Of a stretch of 64,000 bases of DNA, positions 1 to 10,420 are shown piece after piece. The translations under genes were made by a program, and so were the position numbers. The notes under the pieces were generated by a model. The model made no database searches. It was given only the letters and a program-made list of their open reading frames with translations, and had not been told where the DNA came from. Source of the DNA: CAVSJJ01 sp963771015 (GTDB lineage: Bacteria; Actinomycetota; Actinomycetes; Actinomycetales; Dermatophilaceae); NCBI GenBank assembly GCA_963771015.1, contig CAVYRN010000005.1:868001-932000 (forward strand). The letters are read 5' to 3'. Numbering within the stretch: the stretch's first letter is position 1; every line of letters begins with the position of its first letter.

Positions 1-394
1 TGTTGACGATGTGGCCGGAGCGCTGCTCCTTGAGGAGCGGCGTGAAGGTCCGGCAGCCGCGGACCACGCCGAGCAGGTTGATGTCCACGACCCGGTGCCA
101 GTCCTCGATGCTCTCGACGTCGATCCGGCCGCCGGTGGCGATGCCGGCGTTGTTGACGAGGATGTCGAGCCCACCCCAGGTGTCCTGGACCCAGCCGAGG
201 GCGCGGTCCCAGTCGTCCTGGCTCGTCACGTCGAGGCGCAGGTAGTGCACGCCCTCCGGGAGCGGCTCGCCCAGGGAGGCCCCGTCGGCGCCGAGGTCGC
301 CGACGAGGACCCGGTCGCCGCGCTCGCTGAACCGTCGCACGAGCGCCAGGCCGAGCCCGGACGCCCCGCCGGTCACGAGGACGCGGCGGCTCAC
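1..394 (-). CDS. SDR-family oxidoreductase, cut by window edge
   Basis: This is the first 131 residues of a short-chain dehydrogenase/reductase; the rest lies beyond base 1. The glycine-rich NAD(P)-binding motif TGGASGLG sits near residues 8-15 and the structural NNAG motif at 81-84. The catalytic Tyr-x-x-x-Lys would fall outside the window. The GTG start at 394 overlaps the TGA stop of the acyl-CoA dehydrogenase (GTGA), so the two are probably translated together and share the TetR-type operator near 1697. The substrate cannot be told; with an acyl-CoA dehydrogenase as partner, a fatty-acid, alcohol or side-chain oxidation step is plausible. Confidence 0.9.
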   Translation of the reverse strand, partial: MSRRVLVTGGASGLGLALVRRFSERGDRVLVGDLGADGASLGEPLPEGVHYLRLDVTSQDDWDRALGWVQDTWGGLDILVNNAGIATGGRIDVESIEDWHRVVDINLLGVVRGCRTFTPLLKEQRSGHIVN

Positions 395-1668
395 CGCGGG
401 GCCACCTCGGCGGCTCGGGCAAGGTAGGGCGCCAGGAGGATCCGGGCGACGACGCCGAGGTGGACCTCGTCGGGACCGTCGGCGAGACGCAGCGAGCGCG
501 CACCGGCATACGCCGCCGCCAGCGGGTAGTCCTCGCTCATGCCGCCGCCACCGTGCAGCTGGATCGCCATGTCGATCACCCCCGCCGCCATCCTCGGGAC
601 GGCCGCCTTGATCTCGCTCACCTCGGACAGGGCACCCATCGTGCCGTAGGTGTCGAGCTTCCAGGCGGCGTGATGGACGAGGAAGCGGGCCTGGTTGATG
701 GCGATCCGGGCCTCGGCGATGCGTTCGCGGTTCCCGCCGAGGTTGGCCAGCGGCCTGCCGAAGGCGACCCTGGAGACCGAGCGCTCACAGGCCATCTCGA
801 GGGACCGCTCGGCGAGGCCGATGAGCCGCATGCAGTGATGCACCCGGCCTGGGCCGAGCCGACCCTGGGCGATCTCGAACGCCTTGCCCGGGCCGGCGAT
901 GACCGCACTCGCGGGGAGACGGACGTCGGTGAGCGAGACCTCGCCGTGGCCGAGGGGCTCGTCGTACTGGCCGAGCGAGGTGACCGTGCGGACGACCTCC
1001 ACGCCGGGCGCCTCCATCGGGACGAGGACCATCGAGTGCCGGTGGTGCTTGTCGGCCGACTCGTCGGTGAGACCCATGAAGATGCCGACCTTGCAGTCCG
1101 GATGGCCGGCTCCGGTGGACCACCACTTGCGGCCGTTGAGGACCACGTCGCCGCCGTCGAGGATCGCCGTGGCCTGCATGTTCGTCGCGTCCGAGGAAGC
1201 GACACCCGGCTCCGTCATGAGGAACGCGCTGCGGATCCGCCCATCGAGGATCGGCTCGAGCCATTCGTCCTTCTGCTCCTGGGAGCCGTACTTGAGGATG
1301 ACCTCGGCGTTGCCGGTGTCGGGCGCGTTGCAGTTGAAGACGAGCGGGGCGATGAGCGAGCGGCCCATCTGCTCCGCCACGGGGGCGTAGTCGGCGTTGC
1401 TCAGGCCGGCGCCGCCGTCCGTCCCGAACCGCGCGGCATACGGTCCCTCGTGCCCGGCGGGGAGGAAGAGGTTCCACAGGCCCTGGGCGCGCGCCTTGGC
1501 CTTGAGCTCCTCGAAGACCGGATGTGGGGGCCACGGGTCCGCGCCGCGAGCGCGTCGCTCGGCGATGTCGCGGAACACCTCGGCCTCGACGGGGGCGACC
1601 TCGGCGTCGATGAAGGCCCGGACCCGAGCGGAGAGGTCGGCGGCGCGGGGGGATAGCGAGAAGTCCAT
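391..1668 (-). CDS. acyl-CoA dehydrogenase family protein
   Basis: A 425-residue protein of normal length for FAD-dependent acyl-CoA dehydrogenases, which introduce an alpha-beta double bond into acyl-CoA thioesters and pass electrons to ETF. The N-terminal helical domain starts at once (MDFSLSPRAADLSARV). The middle domain has the family's FLMTEPGVASSDATN flavin/substrate segment. The C-terminal helical domain holds LHGGGGMSEDYPLA followed by RLADGPDEVH, typical of the long-chain/ACAD10-11-like branch. It is divergent from the TetR gene at 1781 and shares a short intergenic region with a near-perfect palindrome, so it is most likely the repressed target. The SDR gene follows with a GTGA overlap. 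Chain length of the substrate is unknown. Confidence 0.93.
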   Translation of the reverse strand: MDFSLSPRAADLSARVRAFIDAEVAPVEAEVFRDIAERRARGADPWPPHPVFEELKAKARAQGLWNLFLPAGHEGPYAARFGTDGGAGLSNADYAPVAEQMGRSLIAPLVFNCNAPDTGNAEVILKYGSQEQKDEWLEPILDGRIRSAFLMTEPGVASSDATNMQATAILDGGDVVLNGRKWWSTGAGHPDCKVGIFMGLTDESADKHHRHSMVLVPMEAPGVEVVRTVTSLGQYDEPLGHGEVSLTDVRLPASAVIAGPGKAFEIAQGRLGPGRVHHCMRLIGLAERSLEMACERSVSRVAFGRPLANLGGNRERIAEARIAINQARFLVHHAAWKLDTYGTMGALSEVSEIKAAVPRMAAGVIDMAIQLHGGGGMSEDYPLAAAYAGARSLRLADGPDEVHLGVVARILLAPYLARAAEVAPR

Positions 1669-1686
1669 GGGGTTGACCCTAGACCC

Positions 1687-1707
1687 CTATTAAGCAATGC
1701 TCAATAG
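1687..1707. promoter_or_regulatory. TetR-type operator palindrome
   Basis: Two 10-base arms, CTATTAAGCA and TGCTCAATAG, flank a central A at 1697; nine of ten positions pair. The site lies between the divergent acyl-CoA dehydrogenase (start 1668) and tetR genes, the usual place for a TetR repressor that controls itself and its neighbour. It contains the ATG at 1697, which argues against that codon being the regulator's start. Confidence 0.75.
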
Positions 1708-1780
1708 CATGCCGTCGGCCCCCTCCCGGTCCGGCCCCGCCGTCTCGGGGCCGCCGTCTGACCCGGAGGCGGGCCGCGGC

Positions 1781-2443
1781 ATGCCTCGCGGGGACGACCC
1801 GACCCGCGTGGACGGTCCCCGGGGCTCCCGGGTACGGATGAGCCCCGAGGACCGTCGCCGCCAGCTCGTCGGGATCGGGCTGCGCACGTTCGTCGAGCAC
1901 CCCGTCCAGGAGGTCTCGCTCGACGCCGTCGCCGCCGAGGCCGGGGTGTCGCGGGGGCTGCTCTTCCACTACTTCCCGACCAAGACCGACTTCCATCGAG
2001 CCGTCGTCGAGGCGGCCGGGCGACGGGTGCTGCGCAACGTGCGGCCCGATGAGGGAGCCGCGGGCGACGCGGCGGTGGCGCAGATCGTCGAGCGCCTCGT
2101 CGCCCAGGTGGACCGGCGGCGCGACTCCTACCTCGCGCTGGTCTACGGGCAGGCGCCGATCTCGATGGGGTCGAGCGTCGACGGGTCGAGCGACACGGCC
2201 GGCACACTGCGCGAGGAGCTGGCGCGGCTCGTCGTGGCGGCGCTCGGGCTTCCCGCGACGGCGCTGCCGGCGGTCCACGGCTGGGTGGCCTACGTCGAGG
2301 ACCGCGCGCTGCAGTGGTCGGCGCCCCCGGAGCCCGCCGCGGGGCCGGGGCTCGAGCCAGGGCCACGGCCGGAGGCCGCGCGGGCGGTCGCCGACCTCGT
2401 CGCCCATTGCGTCGCAGCCGTCCACGCCCTGGTGCAACCCTGA
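1781..2443 (+). CDS. TetR-family transcriptional regulator
   Basis: An N-terminal TetR helix-turn-helix is clear: VSLDAVAAEAGVSRGLLFHYF followed by the PTKTDFHRAVVEAA helix. The rest is an all-helical ligand domain. The reading frame opens at 1697, but that codon sits inside the operator palindrome. Starts at 1781 (GGAGG about 12 bases upstream) or 1838, which begins MSPEDRRRQL right before helix 1, are more credible; 1781 is used here. The C-terminal 30 residues are Pro/Glu-rich. It probably represses the divergent acyl-CoA dehydrogenase-SDR pair in answer to an acyl-CoA or related ligand; that is inference from position. Confidence 0.85.
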   Translation: MPRGDDPTRVDGPRGSRVRMSPEDRRRQLVGIGLRTFVEHPVQEVSLDAVAAEAGVSRGLLFHYFPTKTDFHRAVVEAAGRRVLRNVRPDEGAAGDAAVAQIVERLVAQVDRRRDSYLALVYGQAPISMGSSVDGSSDTAGTLREELARLVVAALGLPATALPAVHGWVAYVEDRALQWSAPPEPAAGPGLEPGPRPEAARAVADLVAHCVAAVHALVQP

Positions 2444-2561
2444 GCAGCACCCCTCGGGCACGCCGGACGAGACCCCCGGTGCTGCGGCCCCCGGCCCCAT
2501 CCATGGACCAGACCCGGACGCCACCCGGGCGTGGTGCCACCTGGGCGAGCCGACCCACCTC

Positions 2562-2579
2562 CATACCTCCCGGGGTATG
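2562..2579 (+). promoter_or_regulatory. CsoR/CstR-like operator 1
   Basis: CATACCT-CCCG-GGGTATG, a nearly perfect 7-4-7 inverted repeat ending 10 bases before the ATG at 2590. The right arm runs into TATGCT, a possible -10 hexamer, so a bound repressor would block transcription of what looks like a leaderless or near-leaderless mRNA. The same pattern occurs before nifJ, the hydrogenase operon and the persulfide dioxygenase. Confidence 0.6.
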
Positions 2580-2589
2580 CTGGCGCGCT

Positions 2590-3069
2590 ATGTGGCAGAC
2601 GATGACGATGTGGAGCAGCCGGCGCTGGTATGCCGCAGCCGGGACCGCCGTCGCGACCGTCCTCCTCATCGCCGTGCCCACCGCGATGATCCCGACGCCG
2701 ATCTTCGGCCGGGAGATCCCGCCGACCTGGTGGTCCTGGCCGGTCCTCGTCGTCACCGCGGCCATGAGCGGGCTGCTCTTCGCCACCTATGTCCGCCAGC
2801 CCGGCGACGCACCGGCCGCCGACGACGCCGAGGCTCAGCTGGACAAGAAGGGCGTCGTCGGCGGGTTCCTCACCTACCTCGCCGTCGGTTGCCCGGTCTG
2901 CAACAAGATCGCCCTCATCGCGCTCGGCTCGGCCGGTGCCCTGCAGTGGTTCGCGCCGATCCAGCCCTACCTCGGGGTCGCCGCCCTCGGCATCCTCGCC
3001 TGGGGCCTCAAGGCCCGGCTCGACGGCGAACGAGCCTGCCCGGTGCCGGCGACGCCCGCCCGGTCCTGA
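2590..3069 (+). CDS. small four-helix membrane protein with CPVC motif
   Basis: I do not recognise a named family. The 159-residue protein has predicted membrane segments near residues 15-33, 48-68, 92-117 and 122-142. A Gly-Cys-Pro-Val-Cys motif (Cys101, Cys104) opens the third segment, and there is one more cysteine at 150. Paired cysteines in or near a membrane helix suggest a metal-, thiol- or persulfide-related role. The gene stands alone and carries a CsoR/CstR-like palindrome right at its promoter, which fits copper or reactive-sulfur control. The ATG at 2590 is chosen because upstream in-frame sequence overlaps the operator and is Pro/Arg-rich noise. Confidence 0.75.
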   Translation: MWQTMTMWSSRRWYAAAGTAVATVLLIAVPTAMIPTPIFGREIPPTWWSWPVLVVTAAMSGLLFATYVRQPGDAPAADDAEAQLDKKGVVGGFLTYLAVGCPVCNKIALIALGSAGALQWFAPIQPYLGVAALGILAWGLKARLDGERACPVPATPARS

Positions 3070-3088
3070 GCCGGGTCGGCACCGCCCG

Positions 3089-4111
3089 TCACCACCGCTG
3101 GGCGACGTCCTCCGCCGACCCGACGAGGCCGTCCACCCGCTGCCGCACGCCGTCGTCCCCCGCCACCCAGCCCGACCAGGTCCCGAAGCACTGCTCGGTC
3201 TGCGAGCGGACGACCCACAGGTCCGTCCGGTCCACCCGCTGGTGCCACGGCATGAAGGTGAGGTCGGCGTGCTCACCGCGCACGCGCCATGGATCCGTCG
3301 GGGACCCGGGGGTCCACGACCACGTCAGCTCCTCCCGGATCTTGTGGAGGCGGCCGTCGACGACGAACGAGTTCTCCGTCGACCCGGTCCCGTCGGTCCA
3401 TCGCCCCCCGACCTGCAGGCCCACCTCGTGCCCGTCGACGACCCCCGCACCGAAGCCCCAGTTCCACACGACCTCGCGCGGCCAGTAGCCCCGACCGTGG
3501 TCGAGCGTCGCCCACGCGCCCTCCCCCACCGGGGACTCCCGCCCGTCGACCTCGACGACGCCACTGACCGGCCGGGCGACGTCCTTGACCGTGTACTGGA
3601 AGACCCGGTCGCTCCACGGCACGACGACGCCGAGGCGCTCGTGGCCCTCCGGCAGCGGAACGACGAGGTCGAGGACCACCCGCTTCGTGCGGGCGCTGAG
3701 CCGGGTACCGTCGGCGCCCTCCTCGACCCGGATGGACACCCCGCCGCGGCTCGCCACGGCCGGTCCGTCGCCGAAGGTCCCCGGCAGCCGGGTCCCGAGA
3801 GCCAGTGGGACCACCGCGACGGCGTCGATCTCGGTCCCGCTCGCCCGGTCCAGGACCCACACCTGCGACAGGCCGGCGTAGTCGAGGGACGAGACGGTGA
3901 GCGAGACGACGTGCTCGGGGGAGATGACGCACCAGTACTCCCAGCGCTTGGCCCGGCCGAACCGGCGCCGCACCCGGCCCACCCGATCGGTGTCGTGCAG
4001 CGGCGTCCGGGTCCACCCGACCGCCCGAGGGTCGAGCCGGCCGTCGGGGTGGGTGAGCGAGACGGGAGCGGTGATCTCGGTGGCGTCGATGGGCACGCCC
4101 CAGCGTGGCAC
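3089..4111 (-). CDS. DUF2804 domain-containing protein
   Basis: A 340-residue protein resembling the DUF2804 family, which has no established reaction. The sequence is rich in Trp and Tyr and in alternating beta-strand patterns (WEYWCVIS, REVVWNWGFGAG, FMPWHQRVDR) and has no signal peptide. The FMPW and CFGTWSGWV segments near the C-terminus look like the conserved core. It is the last gene of a minus-strand run (enoyl-CoA hydratase, molybdopterin oxidoreductase, this gene), 20 bp behind the oxidoreductase stop. Confidence 0.8.
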   Translation of the reverse strand: MPRWGVPIDATEITAPVSLTHPDGRLDPRAVGWTRTPLHDTDRVGRVRRRFGRAKRWEYWCVISPEHVVSLTVSSLDYAGLSQVWVLDRASGTEIDAVAVVPLALGTRLPGTFGDGPAVASRGGVSIRVEEGADGTRLSARTKRVVLDLVVPLPEGHERLGVVVPWSDRVFQYTVKDVARPVSGVVEVDGRESPVGEGAWATLDHGRGYWPREVVWNWGFGAGVVDGHEVGLQVGGRWTDGTGSTENSFVVDGRLHKIREELTWSWTPGSPTDPWRVRGEHADLTFMPWHQRVDRTDLWVVRSQTEQCFGTWSGWVAGDDGVRQRVDGLVGSAEDVAQRW

Positions 4112-4131
4112 ACACGTCGCCGCCGGCCGGG

Positions 4132-6330
4132 TCAGCTCCCGTCGACCCCCTCGACCCGGACCGGTATGCCGTTGAGCACGGCATTCGCCGACACCGTCTC
4201 GACGCGCGCCGGGTCGGTCAGGTCGTTCATGGACACCCCCGGCAGCCGGGCCGCCTCGGCGAGCCGCACCCCCGGGACCCGGCCCTGGCCATAGCCGTGC
4301 GGGAGGCTGACGACGCCGCGCATCATGTCCTCGGTCGCGAGGACCTCGACCTCGACGGACCCGGCCGCCGAGGACACCCGCACGAGCGAACGGTCGGCGA
4401 TGCCGCGGACCGCGAGGTCGTCGGGGTGGGCGTAGAGCTGGTGGCGGGGTCGGCCCTTGGTCAGCCGCGGGCTGTTGTGCAGCCAGGAGTTGTTGTCGCG
4501 CTGGTGGCGGCGTCCGATGAGGAGGAGCCCGTCACCGTCGACGGGAGCTCCGGGGACGCCCTCGGCCAGCGCCGCCAGCCCCGGACGGACGACCTCGGGC
4601 CACAGGTCGACCCGCTTCTCCTCGGTGCCGAGCCGGTCCGGCAGCTGCCCTTCGCGCAGTGGGCCGAGGTCGACCCCACCCGGCGTCGCCTCGAGCTTGG
4701 CGACCGACAGCCGCTCCCCCGAGGTGCGCAGCAGGAGGTCGAGCTGCTGACGCGGCGGGGTCCGGAAGCGGGCCTGCGCCTCGACCGTGTGCGGGATGTC
4801 CTTGGCGGCATGAGCAAGCCGAGAAGCCCTGTCCCGCAACCCTTCCGGCCGGTCAACCTCGGGACGGAGCGCGATGACCCGCAGCGCGAGGTCTCGCGCG
4901 ATCTCCCAGTCGTGGCGTGTCCCCTCGGGTCTGGCGTACAGCGCCGGCGAGAAGCGCGCCGTGTTGCGCACGGCCAGCAGATGGAAGATGAGGTCGTAGT
5001 GCTCCCGCTCGAGCGGTCCGGTCGGCGGCAGGATGACGTCGGCGTGCGAGGTCGTCTCGTTGACGTAGAAGTCGATCGCCGCCATGAACTCCAGGCCCTC
5101 GAGCGCCTCCGCGAGCCGATGCCCCGCGGGCGTGGACGACACGGGGTTGCCCGCGACGGTGAGCATGGCCCGGACCTGCCCCGTCCCCGGGGTGGCGATC
5201 TCCTCGGCGAGCACCGACACCGGCAGCTCACCCCCGAACTCCGGCAGTCCCCGAACCCGGGAGAACCATCTCCCGACGTGCCCACGGCCGAGCAGCCCCT
5301 TGCCGACCATGTCGACGGCAGGCGAGGTGAACATCGTCCCGCCGACCGAGTCGAGGTTACCGGTGATGATGTTGATGACCTGGATCGCCCACTGGCAGAC
5401 CACCCCGTGGACCTGCGTCGAGACCCCCATCCGACCGTGGACGGCAGCCGACCCGGCCGCCGCGAGGTCCCGGGCCAGCGCGCGGACGGCCGCGGCCGGC
5501 ATACCGCTCGCCTCCTCGGCGAGCTCGGGGGTGAACCCCGCCACCGCCTCGCGGACCTCCTCGAGTCCGTCGACGTAGGCCGCGGGTCGCGCCGAGCCCG
5601 ACTCCAGCAGCTCCCGCACGACCGCCAGCAGCACCCACGCGTCGGTCCCGGGCCGGACGAAATGATGGGCGTCGGCGATTCTCGCCGTCTCGGTCACCCG
5701 CGGGTCGATGACGACGAGCCGCCCGCCCCTGCCCCGCAGCTCGCGCGCTCGGCCGGGGAAGTCGGGCACGGTCATGAGGGAGCCGTTGGAGGCCATCGGG
5801 TTGGTGCCGATGAGGACAAGCAGGTCGGTGCGGTCGATGTCGGGGACCGGTAGGAGGAACTGGTGGCCATAGAGCGCCCAGGCCAGGAGCTGGTGGGGCA
5901 TCTGGTCGACCGAGGTGGCGCTGTAGGTGTTCTTCGTCCGCAGCAGGCGCACGAGGTTCACCCCGTGGGTCAGCGCGCCGAGGCTGTGGACGTTGGGGTT
6001 GCCGAGATAGACGGCCAGCGCATCCGGGCCGTGCTCATGCTGGATGCGCACGAGGTTGCTCGCGACGAGGTCGATGGCCTCGTCCCAGCCGATCTCCACC
6101 CACTCCCCGTCGACCTTGCGAACCGGGCGGCGCAGCCGGTCGGGGTCGGCGTGGACGTCCTGGAGCGCGACGGCCTTCGGGCAGATGTGTCCGCGCGACA
6201 GCGGGTCCTCGGCATGTCCGCGGATCCAGGCGATCTCGTCGTCCTCGAGGCGCACCTCGAGGCCACAGCTGGCCTCACACAGGGTGCACGTGATGTAGCG
6301 CAGCTCGCTCGTCGTCGTTCGCTCGGCCAT
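4132..6330 (-). CDS. molybdopterin-dependent oxidoreductase
   Basis: A 732-residue member of the DMSO-reductase/formate-dehydrogenase superfamily. The N-terminal CTLCEASCGLEV motif with a later HICPKA cysteine gives a [4Fe-4S] site (roughly residues 15-55). The body has the usual bis-MGD segments such as YLGNPNVHSLG, LIGTNPMASNGSL and VIDPRVTETA. The C-terminal domain (RRHQRDNNSWLHN, YAHPDDLAVRG) is the cofactor-capping beta-barrel. There is no Tat signal, so it should be cytoplasmic. It sits 6 bp behind an enoyl-CoA hydratase gene. The substrate is not predictable; annotated relatives are often simply called molybdopterin oxidoreductase. The residue liganding Mo cannot be assigned safely by eye. 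Confidence 0.92.
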   Translation of the reverse strand: MAERTTTSELRYITCTLCEASCGLEVRLEDDEIAWIRGHAEDPLSRGHICPKAVALQDVHADPDRLRRPVRKVDGEWVEIGWDEAIDLVASNLVRIQHEHGPDALAVYLGNPNVHSLGALTHGVNLVRLLRTKNTYSATSVDQMPHQLLAWALYGHQFLLPVPDIDRTDLLVLIGTNPMASNGSLMTVPDFPGRARELRGRGGRLVVIDPRVTETARIADAHHFVRPGTDAWVLLAVVRELLESGSARPAAYVDGLEEVREAVAGFTPELAEEASGMPAAAVRALARDLAAAGSAAVHGRMGVSTQVHGVVCQWAIQVINIITGNLDSVGGTMFTSPAVDMVGKGLLGRGHVGRWFSRVRGLPEFGGELPVSVLAEEIATPGTGQVRAMLTVAGNPVSSTPAGHRLAEALEGLEFMAAIDFYVNETTSHADVILPPTGPLEREHYDLIFHLLAVRNTARFSPALYARPEGTRHDWEIARDLALRVIALRPEVDRPEGLRDRASRLAHAAKDIPHTVEAQARFRTPPRQQLDLLLRTSGERLSVAKLEATPGGVDLGPLREGQLPDRLGTEEKRVDLWPEVVRPGLAALAEGVPGAPVDGDGLLLIGRRHQRDNNSWLHNSPRLTKGRPRHQLYAHPDDLAVRGIADRSLVRVSSAAGSVEVEVLATEDMMRGVVSLPHGYGQGRVPGVRLAEAARLPGVSMNDLTDPARVETVSANAVLNGIPVRVEGVDGS

Positions 6331-6336
6331 CGTCGG

Positions 6337-7158
6337 TCACCGCCACCGGGGCCGGTATGCCGCGGGCACCTTCGTCATCGCGGCCTCCCGGGCGATCCTC
6401 GTGTTCGCCGCTGCGAGCAGCCAGGCCTGTTCGAGGCGCTCATGGAAGAACGTGCGCCGGTCGCCCGCGGTCCAGGTGCGGTTGAAGATCCGCTTCGTCG
6501 CCGCCACCGAGTCCGGCGAGCGTGTGGCGATGGCCTCGATGAGCTCGGCCGCGGCGGCATACGGGTCGTCGACGACCTCGGTGGCCAGGCCGAGCGCCAC
6601 CGCGCGCTCGCCGCTGATGACCTCGCCGGTCATGGTCAGCCGCTTGGCGACGTCCATCCCGACCTGCTGGGAGAGCGCCTGGATGCCGCTCATGTCGGGG
6701 ATGAGCCCCCACTTGGCCTCGAGGACGGCCCACTGCGCGTCGGCGGTCGTGAACCTGAAGTCGGCGCCCATGGCGATCTGCAGGCCGCCGCCGAGGCAGT
6801 GCCCCTGGACGGCGGCGACGACCGGGACCGGGATGCGTCGCCAGGCCCAGCACGCCTCCTGGAAGGTGTTGGTGCCCCGCCAGGGGCGCGGCGCGAAGGC
6901 CGTCGCGATCCGGCTCGGGGTGCGGAACACCGAGGCGAAGTCCAGGCCCGCGCAGAACGAGCGGCCCGCTCCGCCGAGGACCACGCCGCGCAGGGTCTTG
7001 TCGTCGGCCAGGTCGTGAGCGACCGAGACGAGCGCATCGAGGGTGTCGAGGGTGAGGGCGTTGAGCTTGTCGGGCCGGTTGAGCCGGACCTGGGCGACTC
7101 CGCCGTCGATGGAGACCGTCACGGGGGCGGCCGTCTCGCTGGCCACGGTGCTCGTCAT
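6337..7158 (-). CDS. enoyl-CoA hydratase/isomerase family protein
   Basis: A 273-residue crotonase-fold protein of family length. The oxyanion-hole regions are visible as GAGRSFCAGLDF near residue 65 and VQGHCLGGGLQIAMGADFRF near 125. The WGLIPDMSGIQAL segment follows, where hydratases usually carry a catalytic Glu; here Asp-Met-Ser fits isomerase-like members better. Such enzymes hydrate or isomerise enoyl-CoAs in beta-oxidation. It heads the minus-strand operon with the molybdopterin oxidoreductase and is divergent from the quinone oxidoreductase gene at 7215, 56 bp away. Confidence 0.9.
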   Translation of the reverse strand: MTSTVASETAAPVTVSIDGGVAQVRLNRPDKLNALTLDTLDALVSVAHDLADDKTLRGVVLGGAGRSFCAGLDFASVFRTPSRIATAFAPRPWRGTNTFQEACWAWRRIPVPVVAAVQGHCLGGGLQIAMGADFRFTTADAQWAVLEAKWGLIPDMSGIQALSQQVGMDVAKRLTMTGEVISGERAVALGLATEVVDDPYAAAAELIEAIATRSPDSVAATKRIFNRTWTAGDRRTFFHERLEQAWLLAAANTRIAREAAMTKVPAAYRPRWR

Positions 7159-7214
7159 GTGGCCCAGCCTACGGACGCCGCCGGGGCACCGGGGGTGCGC
7201 GTAGGGTCGCCGCC

Positions 7215-8183
7215 ATGCGTGCCGTGCAGATCACCCGCCTCGACGGTCCGTCCGCGGTCGAGGTCGGTCAGGTGCCCGAGCCGGCCCCCGCGGACGGCCA
7301 GGTGCTCATCGAGGTCGCCGCCGCCGGACTGGCCTTTCCCGATGTGCTGCTCACCCGAGGGAGGTACCAGCTCAAACCCGAGCCGCCCTTCGTGCCCGGG
7401 TCCGAGGTCGCCGGGGTCGTCCGCTCGGCCCCGGCCGACAGCGGCCTCGTCGCCGGCCAGCGGGTGGCGGCGTTCCCCGTGTTCGGTGGGTTCGCCGAGC
7501 TCGTGGCGACCGACGCACCGCTCGTCTTCCCGCTCCCCGACACCGTCACGTTCGAGCACGGTGCGGCATTGCCGATGAACTACCTCACCTGCCACTTCGC
7601 GCTCGTCACCCGGGCCCGGCTCGAACCCGGGGAGACCGTCCTCGTCCACGGCGCCGCCGGCGGCATCGGGACCGCGGCCACCCAGCTGGCCGCGGCATAC
7701 GGGGCGCGGGTCATTGCCGTCGTCTCGACGCAGGACAAGGCGGCGATCGCCCGCCGGGCCGGGGCCGCCGAGGTGGTCCTCGCCGACGGTTTCAAGGACG
7801 CGGTGCTCGAGCTCACCGGTGGCCGCGGTGTCGACCTCGTCGTCGACCCGGTCGGCGGGGACCGGTTCACCGACTCGCTGCGCTCGCTGGCGCCGCTGGG
7901 CCGGCTGCTCGTCATCGGCTTCACCGGGGGCTCGATCCCCGAGGTCCGCGTCAACCGGCTGCTCCTGGGCAACACCTCGGTCGTCGGCGTGGGGTGGGGG
8001 GCCTACTGGCAGGGGCGGCCGGCCTTCCTCCAGGACCAGTGGCGGGACCTGATGCCGCTGATGTCGGCCGGACGGCTCGACCCGATGGTGCTCGCGACGT
8101 ACCCCCTGGAGCGGGCCGCCGAGGCGCTCACCGCCATGGAGGAGCGGCTCGTCCTCGGCAAGACCGTCCTCACCACCGGCTGA
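7215..8183 (+). CDS. zinc-independent quinone oxidoreductase (MDR family)
   Basis: A 322-residue medium-chain dehydrogenase/reductase like NADPH:quinone reductase Qor. It has an N-terminal GroES-like domain (residues 1-120) and a Rossmann domain with HGAAGGIGTAATQLA near 140 that binds NADPH. The cysteine/histidine zinc ligands of alcohol dehydrogenases are missing, as expected for this branch. Family members reduce quinones or other electrophilic carbonyls. The ATG at 7215 follows a GTAGGGT -10-like element by seven bases, a leaderless arrangement. It is divergent from the enoyl-CoA hydratase operon. Confidence 0.9.
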   Translation: MRAVQITRLDGPSAVEVGQVPEPAPADGQVLIEVAAAGLAFPDVLLTRGRYQLKPEPPFVPGSEVAGVVRSAPADSGLVAGQRVAAFPVFGGFAELVATDAPLVFPLPDTVTFEHGAALPMNYLTCHFALVTRARLEPGETVLVHGAAGGIGTAATQLAAAYGARVIAVVSTQDKAAIARRAGAAEVVLADGFKDAVLELTGGRGVDLVVDPVGGDRFTDSLRSLAPLGRLLVIGFTGGSIPEVRVNRLLLGNTSVVGVGWGAYWQGRPAFLQDQWRDLMPLMSAGRLDPMVLATYPLERAAEALTAMEERLVLGKTVLTTG

Positions 8184-8186
8184 CCT

Positions 8187-8304
8187 CCCGCCGGATCGAG
8201 GTAATCCGAGACCACCAGACGCAACCCGAATACCTCGAATGCCGACGACACCCGCCGGATCGAGGTAATCCGAGACCACCAGACGCAACCCGAATACCTC
8301 GAAT
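8187..8304. repeat. 54-bp direct repeat forming imperfect hairpins
   Basis: Bases 8187-8240 and 8251-8304 are identical over 54 bp, separated by 10 bp. Each copy can fold on itself: arms TCGAGGTA and TACCTCGA enclose about 25 bases. In the second copy the pairing extends outward to CCGCCG/CGGCGG, giving 16-base arms with about two mismatches. It fills most of the gap between the quinone oxidoreductase and nadE. It looks like a REP/BIME-type intergenic repeat duplicated in tandem, and could also act as a terminator for the upstream gene. Confidence 0.85.
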
Positions 8305-8344
8305 CGGCGGGATGAGCGGAATCGACGACCTCTAGGCTCGGGGC

Positions 8345-10416
<2,072 letters not shown>

Positions 10417-10420
<4 letters not shown>

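Noticed and set aside
8187..8304. Possible minimal CRISPR array
   Set aside because: Only two 54-bp units with a 10-bp spacer; units are too long, the spacer too short, and no cas genes are near.
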